From contig CM077115.1 in the NCBI GenBank assembly GCA_039619475.1, positions 312,184,734 through 312,248,733 of the forward strand: a stretch of DNA of 64,000 bases. Direction: 5' to 3'. The stretch is from Icerya purchasi (taxonomy: Eukaryota > Arthropoda > Insecta > Hemiptera > Monophlebidae). Each line of letters opens with the position of its first letter. Position 1 is the first letter of the stretch. The notes under the pieces were generated by a model. That model worked only from the letters and a program-made list of their open reading frames with translations. It ran no database searches and was not told where the DNA came from. Positions 23,874 to 35,701 of the stretch are shown here, one piece after another. The position numbers were made by a program, and so were the translations under genes.

Positions 23874-26800
23874 CTCCAATGAAATATATACGAGTATATA
23901 CATATATATATGCATGTCGCATTTTAACTAATACAAATGAAAACCAAAGTAAGAAAATTGATTCTTAGTACATTACAGTTTTAAAATGTTTTAAATGCTA
24001 GATTATCTTAATTACTCCCTTACAGTGCAATGTACGGAAATATTCAAAGCAACAAAATTTTGTGCATGTAATTTGTACAATGTGCAGATGACTTTCGATC
24101 ATTTTCTTTTAATAAATAGTAGTTAGCAGTAGGTTTTAATAAAATTCATTTCAATATTGTATATCCTTAAGAATTTCTCCCGTTCATTTTTTTTGGCCAA
24201 TTTTAAATTGAATAAAAAATGATTGTATCAATTAAACAAATATTTTTGTTAAGAAAAAGATAATTCAAATACTTTAATTATGGTTACTAAATAATATTTT
24301 TATATTAATTAAAAAAAATTAATATACTAGTATATATATAATATAAAGTTTAGTAAAAATAAGAGAAGCGGACAGAAATGAGCCGAAGATAGAAAGAAAA
24401 ATTAGTAAAATAATGAAGAAATATTAGTAATACAGAGTAGGGAACAGTTAGTTGTTTTCACGCAGTCCAAAGATGGTAAAATTCAAAGAATAAGATAGTT
24501 TAGAAATATAACATTTATATAAAATTTTAAAAACATTTCTTCTAAATGAAAACTTACAGCTTGAGACAAAAAAAACGTAAATGAATACACGCACACGATG
24601 AATTATTATTTAATAGAAGGAAACTTGGCCCCAGTATTCTTTTCAGATCCCATTCCGAAAAGCTTAATTACATAATCCTCATGATACCTTATCAGGGATG
24701 TATACAACTCGCTTTATTCTCTAGAAAATTTTAAATTTCATTAAACTTTTATCATATTTTTCAGAAGTAAATTTCTATATGTAAAAAATGTTTCCACATT
24801 TTTCAATGTGTTCTATTGTTTTTTAATCTTTTTTTACGATTTCATTTTGTAAAATAGAAATTGTAAAATATTCGAAATAATTCAAAAGTGAACAATCGAA
24901 TAGCTTTTTTGATAGTTTAACTTATTCGATTACGATTGTTGAAGTGCACGCGTATTGCGGAGATTCCTAGTATAATTTATCGTAAACAAAATCAAGAGGT
25001 AATTTGGATAGCCACATTGACGGATGGTTTTCTTTTATTATTGTTCTTAAAAAGAAATAAATTAAAAAAAAAAAATCAAAACCGATTAAATAACTACAAT
25101 CGAATAATATCGATTCATTCGAAGTTCTAGCATGAAGTTCGACAAAAGAAAGACTCCCAGATTTTTGCGCACGCAACTTGTTATAATATATGCATCGGAA
25201 TTTTTTTTTAGCCGACGTCAGATTATTCGACCAGCTCTGTATTTTATCATTAAGTTCATATATGTTAATCCCGTGTGCAACGGTAATAGACTTTTATTAA
25301 TTGCTGTCAATATGTAATCATCACCAATCTGAGAAATGACGAGTTCGTAGTAAAAAAAGTTTTTGTTCTTGTTACATTCGATGGCCCAACGACAATTTTT
25401 GTCAATCAAATTTACTTCATTCGTGTACTATAGTTTCTAAGCTGCCTGTCACAATGCGATTACAGTGATTTGCGATGAAAAGAAGAAAAAGAAAATGGAG
25501 AATGGAGATCACTCATCCAGCGAACCCCGCGGACTTTTCACCTGACGAAGACCTGTGCTCCGGAATAACGATATAATAAATATAGGATGTACGGGGGTTT
25601 TGTCTCTTACCGTCTTAACTTTCCATCTGAGAAAACGCTAGAGCCTTCCCCGCTACATTGTTCGTGTTCTTGTTTAGTAGACACTGATCCGCTTCAAAAG
25701 AAAAGAGCTCGGTCAGCTCAGCAGGTTTCTTATTTTCGCAGGTGTGTACGAGCGCTGTCGAGCCGGGGACGGTCTGGAACAGGTATAGCGAAGGTATTAT
25801 CTGGTCACCGCGTTATATCGTTGGGTTAATTTGCCTTTGCACATTGGCAACATGGCATTTTACTCCTGTACCGTTTTGGTGTTCCTTTCATATTTCAGAC
25901 CATTTTCTTTGTCTCATCACGTTTTCACACGTAGTTTATTATCATTTCTCTTCATTGTTAAGTCACGTTTCGAAGAATTAATGGTTTCGGTAGAACCTGT
26001 GACGACGCATCACCGTTAGCATGTTTATATTTTAGATACAGTGTTTCTAAACGTTATACATACCTAATGTTACTGCACATTCACATTAAGATCATAGCTG
26101 CAAAAGTATGTGGAGTTCGTATGGTAAAGATCTATAATTAAAAATAATAATAATTATAGCTGTGATAAAGAAAATAAAAAAACAGACATTTTTGGCAGAA
26201 AGAAAACAATATTCGTCAATTTTGTGTGCGGTTGTTAACGGATTTTAAATTTAAAAAATTTTTGCATGTCTGTTCGACAAGTTTTGTCTCGGAACTATTG
26301 TAATTAGGCAACAAAGCCTTCTTTTAACTACGCTCCGTAAAAGCGGACATTAGTATGGGATAAAATTGCTATTTAATATATATACATATATATATGTATA
26401 TATATATATTCATGTATGAATAATACAACAGAGTATAATGCAACTTTCACCAATGCCTGAAACAATAACGATTTAAAATATATTTCACTTATTAACATTT
26501 TATTGTTTAACTATACAGTAATTTCTCCCGAATAATCAAAAATTTAATGCTCGTCAAATGTTGTAACTTTTCAATTTCTTGTCTTTTTGTTTTCTTCAAT
26601 TAAACTTACATTAAATTTATATTCTTTCGCTTATTTATATTAACAAACATATTTTAAAATGGCATATTGTGAATATGATTTATTCAAATTTTTCCGTTAT
26701 TATTATTATTATTGTTATTATTACTATTATGTGAATTTTGAAGAAATCTAATTCCAAAAGTAACTCGGTTGGCGAATAATCAAAATATGAATTACAAATA

Positions 26801-28553
26801 ACCGGACTACAAATTTTCATGAAAAGTAAAAGAATTAAAATAATAAACGGATATAATATAATGATTTTCTTTTTGTGCTTAATTGAACCGAAAACGCGGT
26901 AAAATAATATATCAAAAATTTCGGATGATAGGAAATGTTCGGAGCAAAACTATCATTTAAAAAAAATAAAATATACGTTTTTTTTTTTTGTTTTTTTTTT
27001 CATCAAACTGTGTGGCCGACTGTTTGGGCCAAGTAACAATTAGACTATCGAAGGTGTTCGGCGTACTAAAGTAAAAGTTTCAAGCTGTTGTTTCTCGTAT
27101 ATTCCAAAACGAAGCATTTGACTACAACTATTTTAAATGGGAAATTTTTCGAACGGACTTGGTCACTTCTTTGATTTTCTTACGACAATGTCCAACTGTG
27201 ATAAATCACGTTTTCTTTGCAAATGGAAAATAAAATACTGTCTTATTAAAAGACTCCCACAGCTATAAGTTTAAAAGTGATTTGAAGCCACGTTGCAATA
27301 GCAATGAGCAAGACGCCGACATGCTAGAAGAGTGCACATTAAATACCGAACTTGATATTCGTTTTCTATCAACACTTTGCGGATCATTTTGGTACTAAAT
27401 AAACTTTCAACACAAATGAACTCTAAACTGAACCTAATCTTCTTATTTTAAATAAAAAAATAGAATAAAAAAGTAACTCTAAACAATTGTCATCTAAAAA
27501 TGTTACAATCGACTATGAACCTGAATAAGGCAATCAAAAAGCCTAGTCCTCAAAACAAAACAAATATTCAATATTTCAAAGAGGAAAACCCAAAAGGAAA
27601 TTAAGTTTCTGAAAAATATATAACGGTTTTCTATATATTTTATCCTTTATCATTTTTTAAAGAATTGGCGTAATATTATATATATTTTTTAATAATTTAT
27701 TTACAATAGGGTAGAACGAAAAAGGTTCCCTTCCGTTTTCTACCATCGTTATCTGCATACGCTATCTAAAGTCATGTAAGAGTTTGTAATAGTATTTTAT
27801 AAATTCAAAATTTTGGGTTCGGTTAATCTGTGTCGTAACCCCAGCAGAAAGTTTGTTACTAGGTCAGTACCAACGCGAAAAATATCGTCACATTCTAAAA
27901 ACCATTACATATAAGTGTATTTGTAAAAAATTAATATATGTAGACTGTTGTAATTTAAAAAATTAAAAAAAAAAAAAAATGGAAAGCAACGATAAGCCAA
28001 AGATTAAAGCCAAGTGTGCGAATGATTCTCGTTCAATGATTTATTATAAGTAAATTATTACTTTAAATCGAATAAATCTCAACTTTTGAAGTTACGAGAT
28101 AAAACGTGAAAAAAAATTAAATCTGCGAAAGAGACAAATTCGATCATAAAGAAATTTTTCAAATTAAAAATTAATTTATAGAGCGTGCGACTAAAAAAAC
28201 TGCAATCGCAATAGTTTCAGACAAAAGTCGATAATTTCCATTCATCTTAATGCTCGCCTTGCGCGACCTTCAGTGCTAACAAGACGATCAGACTAATCAG
28301 TTGAATTTTAGTCTGGTACCTCTTATTTCTCTCTTCATTAAAATGATATTCCCATCGGTTTCGGTTTCACGCAACATTTTTACACTTAAAAGTTCATTGA
28401 AAAAAAGAAACTTTTAAGAAACCAAAAACAGTCGCTGTTAATCGACTGTGTCGCACATTGACACTTCAAAAAAATCGACTATAATTTTTAACTTAGCAGT
28501 CGATCATTGTTGGGTTTATTTTTTGAATGGTCGGAATTAAAGCTGCATGTATT
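23874..28553. other. No gene recognised; long A/T-rich stretch
   Basis: No transposon end or known protein was recognised over this 4.7 kb. An AT-palindromic tract sits at about 26374-26410, a TTA-rich tract at 26698-26730, and A or T runs at about 26975-27000 and 27966-27979. A slightly more balanced patch at 25500-25830 contains TTTCTTATTTTCGCAG (acceptor-like, ending 25741) followed 41 bp later by GGAACAGGTATAG (donor-like). I regard this as a weak exon candidate only. Confidence 0.35.
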
Positions 28554-29192
28554 CAGGCCCGGATTAAATGTATGATAGGCCCGGGGCTACGGAAATATTA
28601 GGGGCCCTTTTCGGAAGTGACAAAATTATTATCAGTTTTATAGAATAACTAAATTTTCTTTAATTTAATTTAATTATATTATTTTGAATTCACGAATTAA
28701 CATATAATTATTAATGCAAACAAAACTAAATATCATATAGACGAATGTGTGGAATTTTCGATGCCAAAAAAAAAATATATATACATATGTATACATATAT
28801 ATATAATTTTAAACAATGAATTTTTTAGAAAATGTTAACCAAAGATTTGCATAGAATGACAGTGTGTTACGCGTGTACACACACACACACACACTTTCAT
28901 ACAGACATTTCCTACAAACGTAGATTCCGTCAAACAAGTTTCTGGTACGTTTTTACGAAACTCGAAATTTTACTATTACGAAATTTCCTCCTCTAGGAGG
29001 AAATAAAAGTGGATACAAAATTATTAACAAATAAATGTATATTAAAAAATGCAATTTTATTTATTTTAAAAAAAGTTGAAGTATATGACAAATGAAAGAT
29101 TAATTTTTTATTACGTGTCAGAAGTGGGTGTCTCTTGAGGGCCCCTTTATAATGCGGGGCCCGGGGCTAGACCCCCCCTAAATCTAGACCTG
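28554..29192. mobile_element. hAT-type MITE, about 639 bp, with G/C-rich subterminal repeats
   Basis: Left end CAGGCCCGGATTAAATG at 28554; right end, read inward, CAGGTCTAGATTTAGG from 29192. Flanking octamers CATGTATT (28546-28553) and CATGCACT (29193-29200) agree at six of eight positions, and both differences are T/C, consistent with a decayed 8-bp target duplication. GGCCCGGGGCTA occurs near both ends in the same orientation, and GGGCCC-type blocks flank it on each side. The interior is A/T-rich with an (AC)n tract at 28877-28894 and has no transposase. This is the usual layout of non-autonomous hAT elements. Confidence 0.65.
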
Positions 29193-30469
29193 CATGCACT
29201 CACGCAACCGAACGAATTAAGAACTCGGAGGAGCATTACTGGCTAAAGATTTATTTTTATAATACTGGATTCATAGAACGAGATGTGTCATAGAAATTTT
29301 ATATAGCAGAAATTTAAAAAAAAAAAAAACAAAAAAAGGGAAAAGATAAATCGACCACGTTGACTTTTAGACAAAATTCAATTTGTTCGGTGTGTCTAAA
29401 TAACTGCGGCACTCGTTTGATTGACGAGACATCTAACATATTCTTGAGAAGCAAAGTGAAGGTTAGGTACAAAACTCTTTTTATCACAGACTTTTTAGTT
29501 TTCTTATTGCTACACCGTAATTTAATGTGTCGGAAGAGGTCTTGTAGGTGAAGAAAAAAAAAAAAATTAAAAATAAAAGACATTCCTTTCCTCTTACTAT
29601 CTCTTACTACTTCTAATCCGGAAATTCTTTCGAAACTGGATCATCATCAGGTACGAACGATGGGTTTCCGCTAAATATTTGTGAATCTCGTTCACTATCC
29701 ATTTCTAACTGGTTTCACGGTGGTCAGCTACAAAGCCGCCAATTTCCGATATCGCGTTACAGAGTACCCCCTCCCACGAAAATAAATGAATAAAATTAAG
29801 GCAATTGTGCTTTAAAACTTGAATCAAACATAAACGGATGTGTTTTTCGTATTAAACCGAATATAAAAGATCATTCTTTGAAAGAATGGGGTACAATTTT
29901 CGGACCGAATAATGTATTTTGCGTTTTTATTTATTTCACGGGTCAATTTACAGTCAGAGTTGAATATTCGCTAAACGTAAAAATAAGATATTCAGCAAAT
30001 TGAATTAGATTCAAGGTTTGATTAAGTGCTTTTACTCATACATATTATAAATAAAAGTCCCCCCCCTTCTGTGATATATATATATATATATATATATAAC
30101 CAATGGTAAAATAATATCCAGCCCGTTTCTAAAAAAAAAAAAAATATCAATACTGAAAATTCCGATACTGAAGGATGGAATAGTTTTATCTATAGTCACG
30201 GCCAGTCCAGTTTTGTAAGAGACTTGTGCACGTTTGCGGAACACTTCTCTATGTTAATGCGATTGATTTATGCGTGATTGAAAAGAAAACAAGGCCAGTC
30301 AGGCATGGAGTTTCATGCGTTTAGGATTCTATATATTAAGAAAGACTCCATAAATTCACATTTCCGAATATATAATATTTGATCAAAACATAGATTTCAT
30401 ATATTGAAATACGCCAAACTTCCATTAACGCATATAAATAGAGCGAATAAAAATTGTTAGCCCGATATA
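29193..30469. other. No gene recognised; simple repeats and a short coding-like peptide
   Basis: Contains a run of C at 30060-30066 and (AT)n at 30074-30098. A 29-codon minus-strand frame (29613-29702) starts MDSERDSQIF and ends VSKEFPD; it sits beside a G/C-richer patch, and may be a transposon scrap. Nothing else was recognised. Confidence 0.3.
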
Positions 30470-31480
30470 AATGTTGGAGGGACACACACGGTTTTACGCA
30501 CATTTTTGAACTTTCTACTAACTCTGTGAAACTTTCATTAAAGGAAACCAAAATGTAGTTTCGTTACCCCCAAAATAATGTACTGCAATACGTTAAAAAT
30601 AAATATCTTTTTTTCGGAATTTAAGAATTTCCCGCTCCCTCAAGGACTAGTTTAGAAAAGTTGAAAAATATGGCCATACTTTAAACTTTCTGGAATGTGC
30701 ACGTTTATAAGTTGATTTGAAATTTTGAACTAAAATGCATTATTTATTTATTTCTAAGCTTTTTGAGAAGTTCGAATGTTATGTTAAGGGATGTTGAAAT
30801 GAGGTTTTGTTACTGAGCTTTCCAGTGATGCACGTATGAAATTAAAATTACCAAATTTTAAAGTATTACATTTGAACTTTTAAAATATCTCTTTTCCTCT
30901 AAAGTATGAAATAAAAATTATCAATTATTACATTTGAAGTATTATAATATCGTACATATTTTGCCTCTAAAGTATTTCTTTTTATATATACATGTTTCAG
31001 ATATATATTTTTCCTCTAAAATATGAAATAAAAATTATTAAATTTTGGAGTATTATATTTGAAGTTTTTAAATATATCGTACATATTTATCCCCTAAAGT
31101 ATTTCTTTTAATATGCATGTTTAAGATATGGTTTGATTTTTTCGAATTTTATACTCGAGCTACCGCTTACAAAAACATCATTTTAAGGCGGTATTTTTCG
31201 ATTCGAAATGGTTATCAAAAATGTTTATGTATTTTAAATTGCGCGTTTAAGGGTTATCGGATGATGAGCTTTTAAGCAAATTTTTAGATCGTTTTAAATT
31301 CTTTATTGTATATTCTTAGTTTGTTGTTCTTTTTTTTCAGTTTCGACGCCCAGGATTAACTTGATAAGCGCTTTATATTTCCGATTCGATATTTAAGCAG
31401 TTCCCAAGTTATTGAATTTTCAGTGTTCCTGCACGATTTCAATTCTATGCGTTGTACAGAATCCTAAAAAAGATATATAA
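30470..31480. repeat. Unclassified dispersed repeat, copy A
   Basis: Shares blocks in the same order and orientation with 42430-43130: GGGACAC...TTTTTGAA...GAAACTTTCATTAAAGGAAA near its start, and AGATCGTTTTAAATTC...TTTGTTGTTC...CCAGGATTA near its end. Similarity is patchy, roughly two thirds by eye in the aligned blocks. No coding frame and no clear termini were seen. A 117-bp internal tandem duplication (30896 on) is specific to this copy. Confidence 0.5.
30896..31130 (+). repeat. 117-bp tandem duplication, two copies
   Basis: CCTCTAAAGTATGAAATAAA at 30896 recurs as CCTCTAAAATATGAAATAAA at 31013, and the following TCGTACATATTT, CTAAAGTATTTCTTTT and ATGTTT(C/A)AGATAT blocks repeat in register. 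Confidence 0.75.
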
Positions 31481-32229
31481 TCAAGAATGTTGGAGTTTTA
31501 TACAGGGGTTTATTTAACAACGTAAGGAATGATCATATGGGGTGGTTTATGCTAAAATTAGACAGAGGGGAATTTAATGTGATACAAAGTATAACAACAA
31601 TTTGATATATTACTGACAAAAATAGACGCAATACCAAACGGATATGGAAGTAAAATTGAAAATGTTAATAAAGCGCTAATTGTAACGAAGAGCGCTGCAT
31701 TAGAACGACAGCTGGAAAAATTGTACGAAATTTGCAAATACTGAATCCAACCAAAGAAAATTTTGTAGAGGCAAGAAGAGAAATGAAAAATAGTAATTTT
31801 GGATTTGTGGAAACTTTCATAGAATATTTAATTATTTCTGAAACGATTAAAAAAAAAAAAAAATCATTAATGTTATTTCAAAAACTCGCAGTATGAAAAT
31901 CATTATAAGAAGTAATGAAAAAAAGTAACAGTGATTACAGAAAGACGTAATTAGAAAAATAATCAAGTGGATTGATGTAAAAAAAAACAAAACAGGAATG
32001 AAAGTGAATGAAAATAACAAACCGAGATGAAATTCCAAAATATGTCAGAGATTTTGGCAAAAAAACTGTGTAGGGAAAATTTGTATTTAAACAAAGCAAC
32101 TACAACAATTGTGGGCGCTGCCTAACAATCGCAGACATAGATAAAAATACTTTTCTGTTTATGCTGATCAACCGCGCATTTAGTTTAAATATATATAATA
32201 TAATATTATAATCAGGTATAACGGCTAAC
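31481..32229. other. No gene recognised; A-rich sequence
   Basis: A-rich + strand with short frames such as IDAIPNGYGSKIENVNKAL (about 31622-31680) that look coding-like but break at once and match nothing I know. An A run lies at 31850-31862. Confidence 0.3.
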
Positions 32230-32510
32230 AAGATATGAGAGCTTTCCTTTCCTTTAAGGTATCATGTATATTTTTTCGTCTACAAATTTACTTCCCTTCG
32301 ACTGCTAATTGCACGAGTTCTGGTACTGATCTTTTTTGACTCCCTTGCTGTCTCTTCATAGTAGTTCTGGCCGTCTCCACCTTCCGCGAATAACTTTCTT
32401 AGTGTCCTCAGTTTCCTTTTGTCCTACGTTCTTCCTTCTTGATGGGTAATTGTCCGCAGCTGACAAGCCCAATAAAAAAGTAAAAAGTAAAAAAAAAAAA
32501 ACAAAAAACA
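32230..32510 (+). mobile_element. Possible retroposon 3' end with A-rich tail
   Basis: A more balanced segment ends TGTCCGCAGCTGACAAGCCC followed by AATAAAAAAGTAAAAAG and a long A run (to about 32510). A non-coding segment with a terminal polyadenylation-like signal and A tail resembles the 3' end of a non-LTR retroelement. No flanking duplication was found, and no family is assigned. Confidence 0.3.
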
Positions 32511-32779
32511 ATTGCATGTACGAAAAAATACTGATGGCTACATTTATTTCAGAAGCAGAAGATGGTTTGAAAAATTTTGTAAGATAAATGGGAGAGAAGT
32601 AGGAAAAGAATTTTCAAAAATCGCGTGCCTTAAGGGGGTTATGGGATAACCACTTTGAAAAAACCGTTTTTCTGAAAAATTTTCATATAAAAGTACAAAT
32701 TCTTAGAAATATTTTCCCAAAACCTCAGGTCATTTGGAGTAAAACTCATTAAGATAGCAAGCTGTGCGCTGCACCCCTT

Positions 32780-34036
32780 TTGAGCCGGCCGAAAGCGCCA
32801 GGCAGTAAACCGGAGCAGCTGCTTCCTTCTCTTTCAAAGGACCTAGCCGGTGATGGTACCTGGAAAAAACGAGATTTCTTTTCGTTATATGGTGTTTCTT
32901 CATTAATAGGATATTACACTGGAAAAGTTATAGATATTTACTTTAAAAGTAGGCACTGTTAAAGGTATAAAACTTCGGAGAAAAAATTAAATATAATAGA
33001 ATTTGAAGAATGGCATACCAAGCACGTGGAACATGGTGAATGTGAAGTAAATCACATTGGACCTGCAGGAAACATGGAAGTGTCAGTAATAAAAGAAATG
33101 TTTCAACGATCGGAGGAAAAGTACGACGTCAAGTATAAAAATTACATCGGCGACGGTGATAGTAAAACGTACACCCCGGTGTAATTCAATGTCATCCATA
33201 TGACGAAGACTTTGTAATAAATAAATAAAAATTCGTCAGCCACGTTCAAAAAAGGACCGGCAAACGGCTACGTGACCTTGTAAAAAACACAACAGGAGAG
33301 ACAGAAATAAAAACCGGAAAAAAAGGCTGGACAAACTATGTTAGAAGAAGCAGATGTCTCTCTGGAAAAGGAAAACTCACTGGTAAAACAATTGATAAAT
33401 TAATGGTGTATTATGGATTAGCAATCGAAAGAAATTGTGATTCAGTGCAAAAAATGAAAGATGCGATTTCAGCGACCTTTCTGCATTATAAATCAACGAA
33501 TAAAAATCCACAGCATCATAAGTGTCCGGCCGGCACTGACTTGTGGTGCGCTTATCAAAAATCTTTGGCCGCCACCGGAATAGAAAATTTCCAGCACGAT
33601 TATGAACCTTTTCCGGATGATGTAACAAAAGCAATCGAGCATGAATATTTAAGCAAGGACGAGCTTTTAGAGCGATTTATTGGTGGATTTACTCAAAACA
33701 ATAACGAAAGCCTAAATCAACTTATTTGGAAGATCACTCTAAAAATTTTATCCAGTAGCCCTATTTTAGTAGAAATTGCAACAAATGTATTCCAATGAAG
33801 GAAATTATGCATTACTAACCTTCCTACAAGAGATGAAAATTAGCGTCGGCCCAAATGCTCATCAGTACGTTCAAACAGCCGATGAAACGCGAATTCAAAG
33901 AGCCGAACAAAAAGCTGCGCTTCAGACAAAAGAGGCTAGAATAATGGAAAGAATGGAGCAAAAGGAAATCTTGGACATTGTAAGTGCAGCAGGTACCTTT
34001 GCTTTATGGTGCTGGCGCATCGACGATTCAGTTTAA
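32780..34036 (+). pseudogene. Mutator-like (MuDR-related, PF20700-type) transposase domain relic
   Basis: The pieces line up in the order of the Mutator-like transposase domain common in arthropod genomes: LLPSLSKDLAGDGTWKKR and YGVSSLIGYYTGKVIDI (32800-32945); EFEEWHTKHVEHGEC and GNMEV (about 33000-33085); YIGDGDSKTY (33143-33172), which holds the first catalytic-type Asp; HVQKRTGKRLRDLVKNTTGE (about 33240-33297); LSGKGKLTGKTIDKLMVYYG; then KCPAGTDLWC and GGFTQNNNESLNQLIWKI (to 33735); and after a frameshift near 33785, NEGNYALLTFLQEM, GPNAHQY and a C-terminal IDDSV with stop at 34034-34036. Breaks at about 32962, 33182, 33225 and 33785 make it inactive. The reading near 32780 opens without ATG, so the true N-terminus is lost. 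Confidence 0.85.
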
Positions 34037-34192
34037 GTGAGAAAAAAAAAATTTTTCTTCCAATTTTCATAGTTTAAAACTTTAAACGCGTTTTTCTCGA
34101 AATGACTTTTTTGAAGTCGGTGGACACGATATCTCAAAAACTTCTGTACCGATCCGGTTCATGTTTAACACAGTTTTATAATACATATTTTA

Positions 34193-34353
34193 CTAGGTCG
34201 CAACGTTCTTATTTTTTTTTTTTTTCGCTTGAGACCGATTTTACAGCTACAAAATGGCGCCATTTTTAGGGTAAATATCGTGATTTTGACTTCTCCGACC
34301 GCCACAAATTGAAAAAAAAAATTTAAAAATAAAAGGACAACGTTGCGACCTAG
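34193..34353. repeat. 161-bp segment with 15-bp perfect terminal inverted repeats
   Basis: CTAGGTCGCAACGTT at 34193 and AACGTTGCGACCTAG ending at 34353. TA precedes the left end but AT follows the right, so a mariner-type TA duplication is not clean. It sits in the 3' flank of the Mutator-like relic and may be a small nested MITE or part of that element. Confidence 0.5.
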
Positions 34354-34630
34354 ATTTACTTCTAAATTAACCATTTTTTCTAACTATTCGTGTTTCGGAT
34401 GATTTTGTAACGAGTTATCGTGGACACCGCAAAACGTATTTTTTTGAAATGGCCTCCGTCAATTCGCTCTCACTGGCTTGTTTATGGATATTTTTTGACG
34501 AAAAAATTACTGAATATTCTTGAAATGTCATATAACTATGTGCAAAAAACTTTAATGAAATAACTTTAATAGTCTCTTTAAAAATTACTCTCAAAAAAGT
34601 GCTTTTTTTAGACCCGTTATTCCCCCCCCC

Positions 34631-34961
34631 CTCCCTAATACTAAATGACTTATTTGGTGGAATATAAACTCTCCTAATATAAAATTACTCATTTGACAAA
34701 GAACAGACAGGCCCTCCTAATATAAAATTGCTTATTTAACAAAAAATAGACAAACCTTCCTAATATAAAATTACTTATTTAACAAAAAATAGACAAACCT
34801 TCCTAATATAAAATTACTTATTTGACAAAGAACAGACAGGCCCTCCTAATATAAAATTGCTTATTTAACAAAAAATAGACAAACCTTCCTAATACAAAAC
34901 GATTTATTAGACAAAAAATAGACTTTCCTGATGTATAATGACTTATTTGATGAACAACAGG
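34631..34961 (+). repeat. Minisatellite, 43-bp unit, about 7.5 copies
   Basis: Units of the form CCTCCTAATATAAAATTAC plus TTATTTGACAAAGAACAGAC recur every 43 bp (34671, 34714 and onward). Two unit types alternate: one ending GACAAAGAACAGACAGG and one ending AACAAAAAATAGACAAA. The type pair at 34671-34756 is repeated almost exactly three units later, so there is higher-order structure. Outer units at both ends are diverged. Confidence 0.9.
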
Positions 34962-35374
34962 TGCTTTTTACCCTATCTCATAAAAATTCCTTAAAGAATA
35001 AGCGACAAACACAATTAATCAGGATTTTAAGTCAAATAAAACTAAAACTGAAAACTATCAAGGAACTTTTAAAGATAGGAACAGAGATCAATTTCAAAAA
35101 ACAAACATATTTCAATTCTTTAAAAAAAAAAAAAATAACAGAATTTAAATGTGTTTTAATTTAAAAAATTTAAGACAAGTATTGTTTTATTGCCATCCTT
35201 AAATAATCTGTAGAATACACCTCTCTGTTTATTTTCATGTTTTTATTTGGGGGGGGGGGAGCTCCGATAACATAACCCATCGGCATATTCATTTATTCTA
35301 GTATGTATTACTATTATAGTTAAAAACCATGAGAGAGATACACATTAGTATATTTGACAGTTCAAATAGCTTCA
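34962..35374. other. No gene seen
   Basis: A-rich sequence with an A run at 35122-35134 and a G run at about 35250-35260. The open frame starting at 34931 begins inside the minisatellite and looks accidental. Confidence 0.4.
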
Positions 35375-35701
35375 TTTTTTTTTTTTTTTTTTTTTTTTTT
35401 GAACTTATCCAGCACGGGGTACTTACTTATTACAAATAATAGTATTTTAATTACTTCACAATCATTTAGATTTTGATTCTATTAGATATGAATGAATAAA
35501 GGAAGCAAAGTTACGTTTACATAGTTCTTCTCTAACTGTATTGTAAAACTTTTCAGCCCAAAACGTAGGAGGCAGTATAGTACCAACCAAGAGCCGATCT
35601 GCTACAATCCCTCGTCTATCTGAGTAGTAATTTGGGTCCAAAAAAATTTTAAATAATAATAAGAAGAAAAAAAGATATCCGTGGTTTACATAGCACAGAT
35701 T
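35375..35701 (-). pseudogene. Unidentified coding-like fragment with 3' untranslated tail and poly(A)
   Basis: On the minus strand an open frame of 79 codons without a start runs from 35701 to a stop at 35462-35464. After a low-complexity F/L stretch it reads DPNYYSDRRGIVADRLLVG, then PPTFWAEKFYNTVREELCKR and FIHSYLIESKSK. The amino-acid mix is protein-like. About 60 bp of A/T-rich sequence after the stop leads to GCTGGATAAGTTC and then 26 A (T run at 35375-35400). This layout fits the 3' end of a LINE or a processed pseudogene. I do not recognise the protein. Confidence 0.45.

Larger units (their letters stand above)
32630..34633. mobile_element. Probable extent of the Mutator-like element
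   Basis: Left of the transposase, GGGGGTTATGGGATAACC at 32635 starts a segment rich in A/T runs. About 600 bp right of its stop codon, the complement of AACGGGTCTAAAAAAAGC lies beside a run of C at 34622-34631. The two ends read inward are only loosely alike (GGGATAAC / GGAATAAC, then A-rich). No clean 8-9 bp target duplication was found, so both limits are approximate. Confidence 0.35.

Noticed and set aside
25727..25785. 41-nt micro-exon between CGCAG and GGTATAG
   Set aside because: Splice-like ends only; donor is weak, and no coding continuity with other exons could be shown.
31340..31365. TTCTTTTTTTTCAG as a splice acceptor
   Set aside because: It lies inside the unclassified dispersed repeat and is altered in the second copy at about 42935.
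34931..35164. 77-codon + strand frame
   Set aside because: Begins inside the 43-bp minisatellite and is Lys/Leu/Ile-rich, as random A-rich DNA gives.
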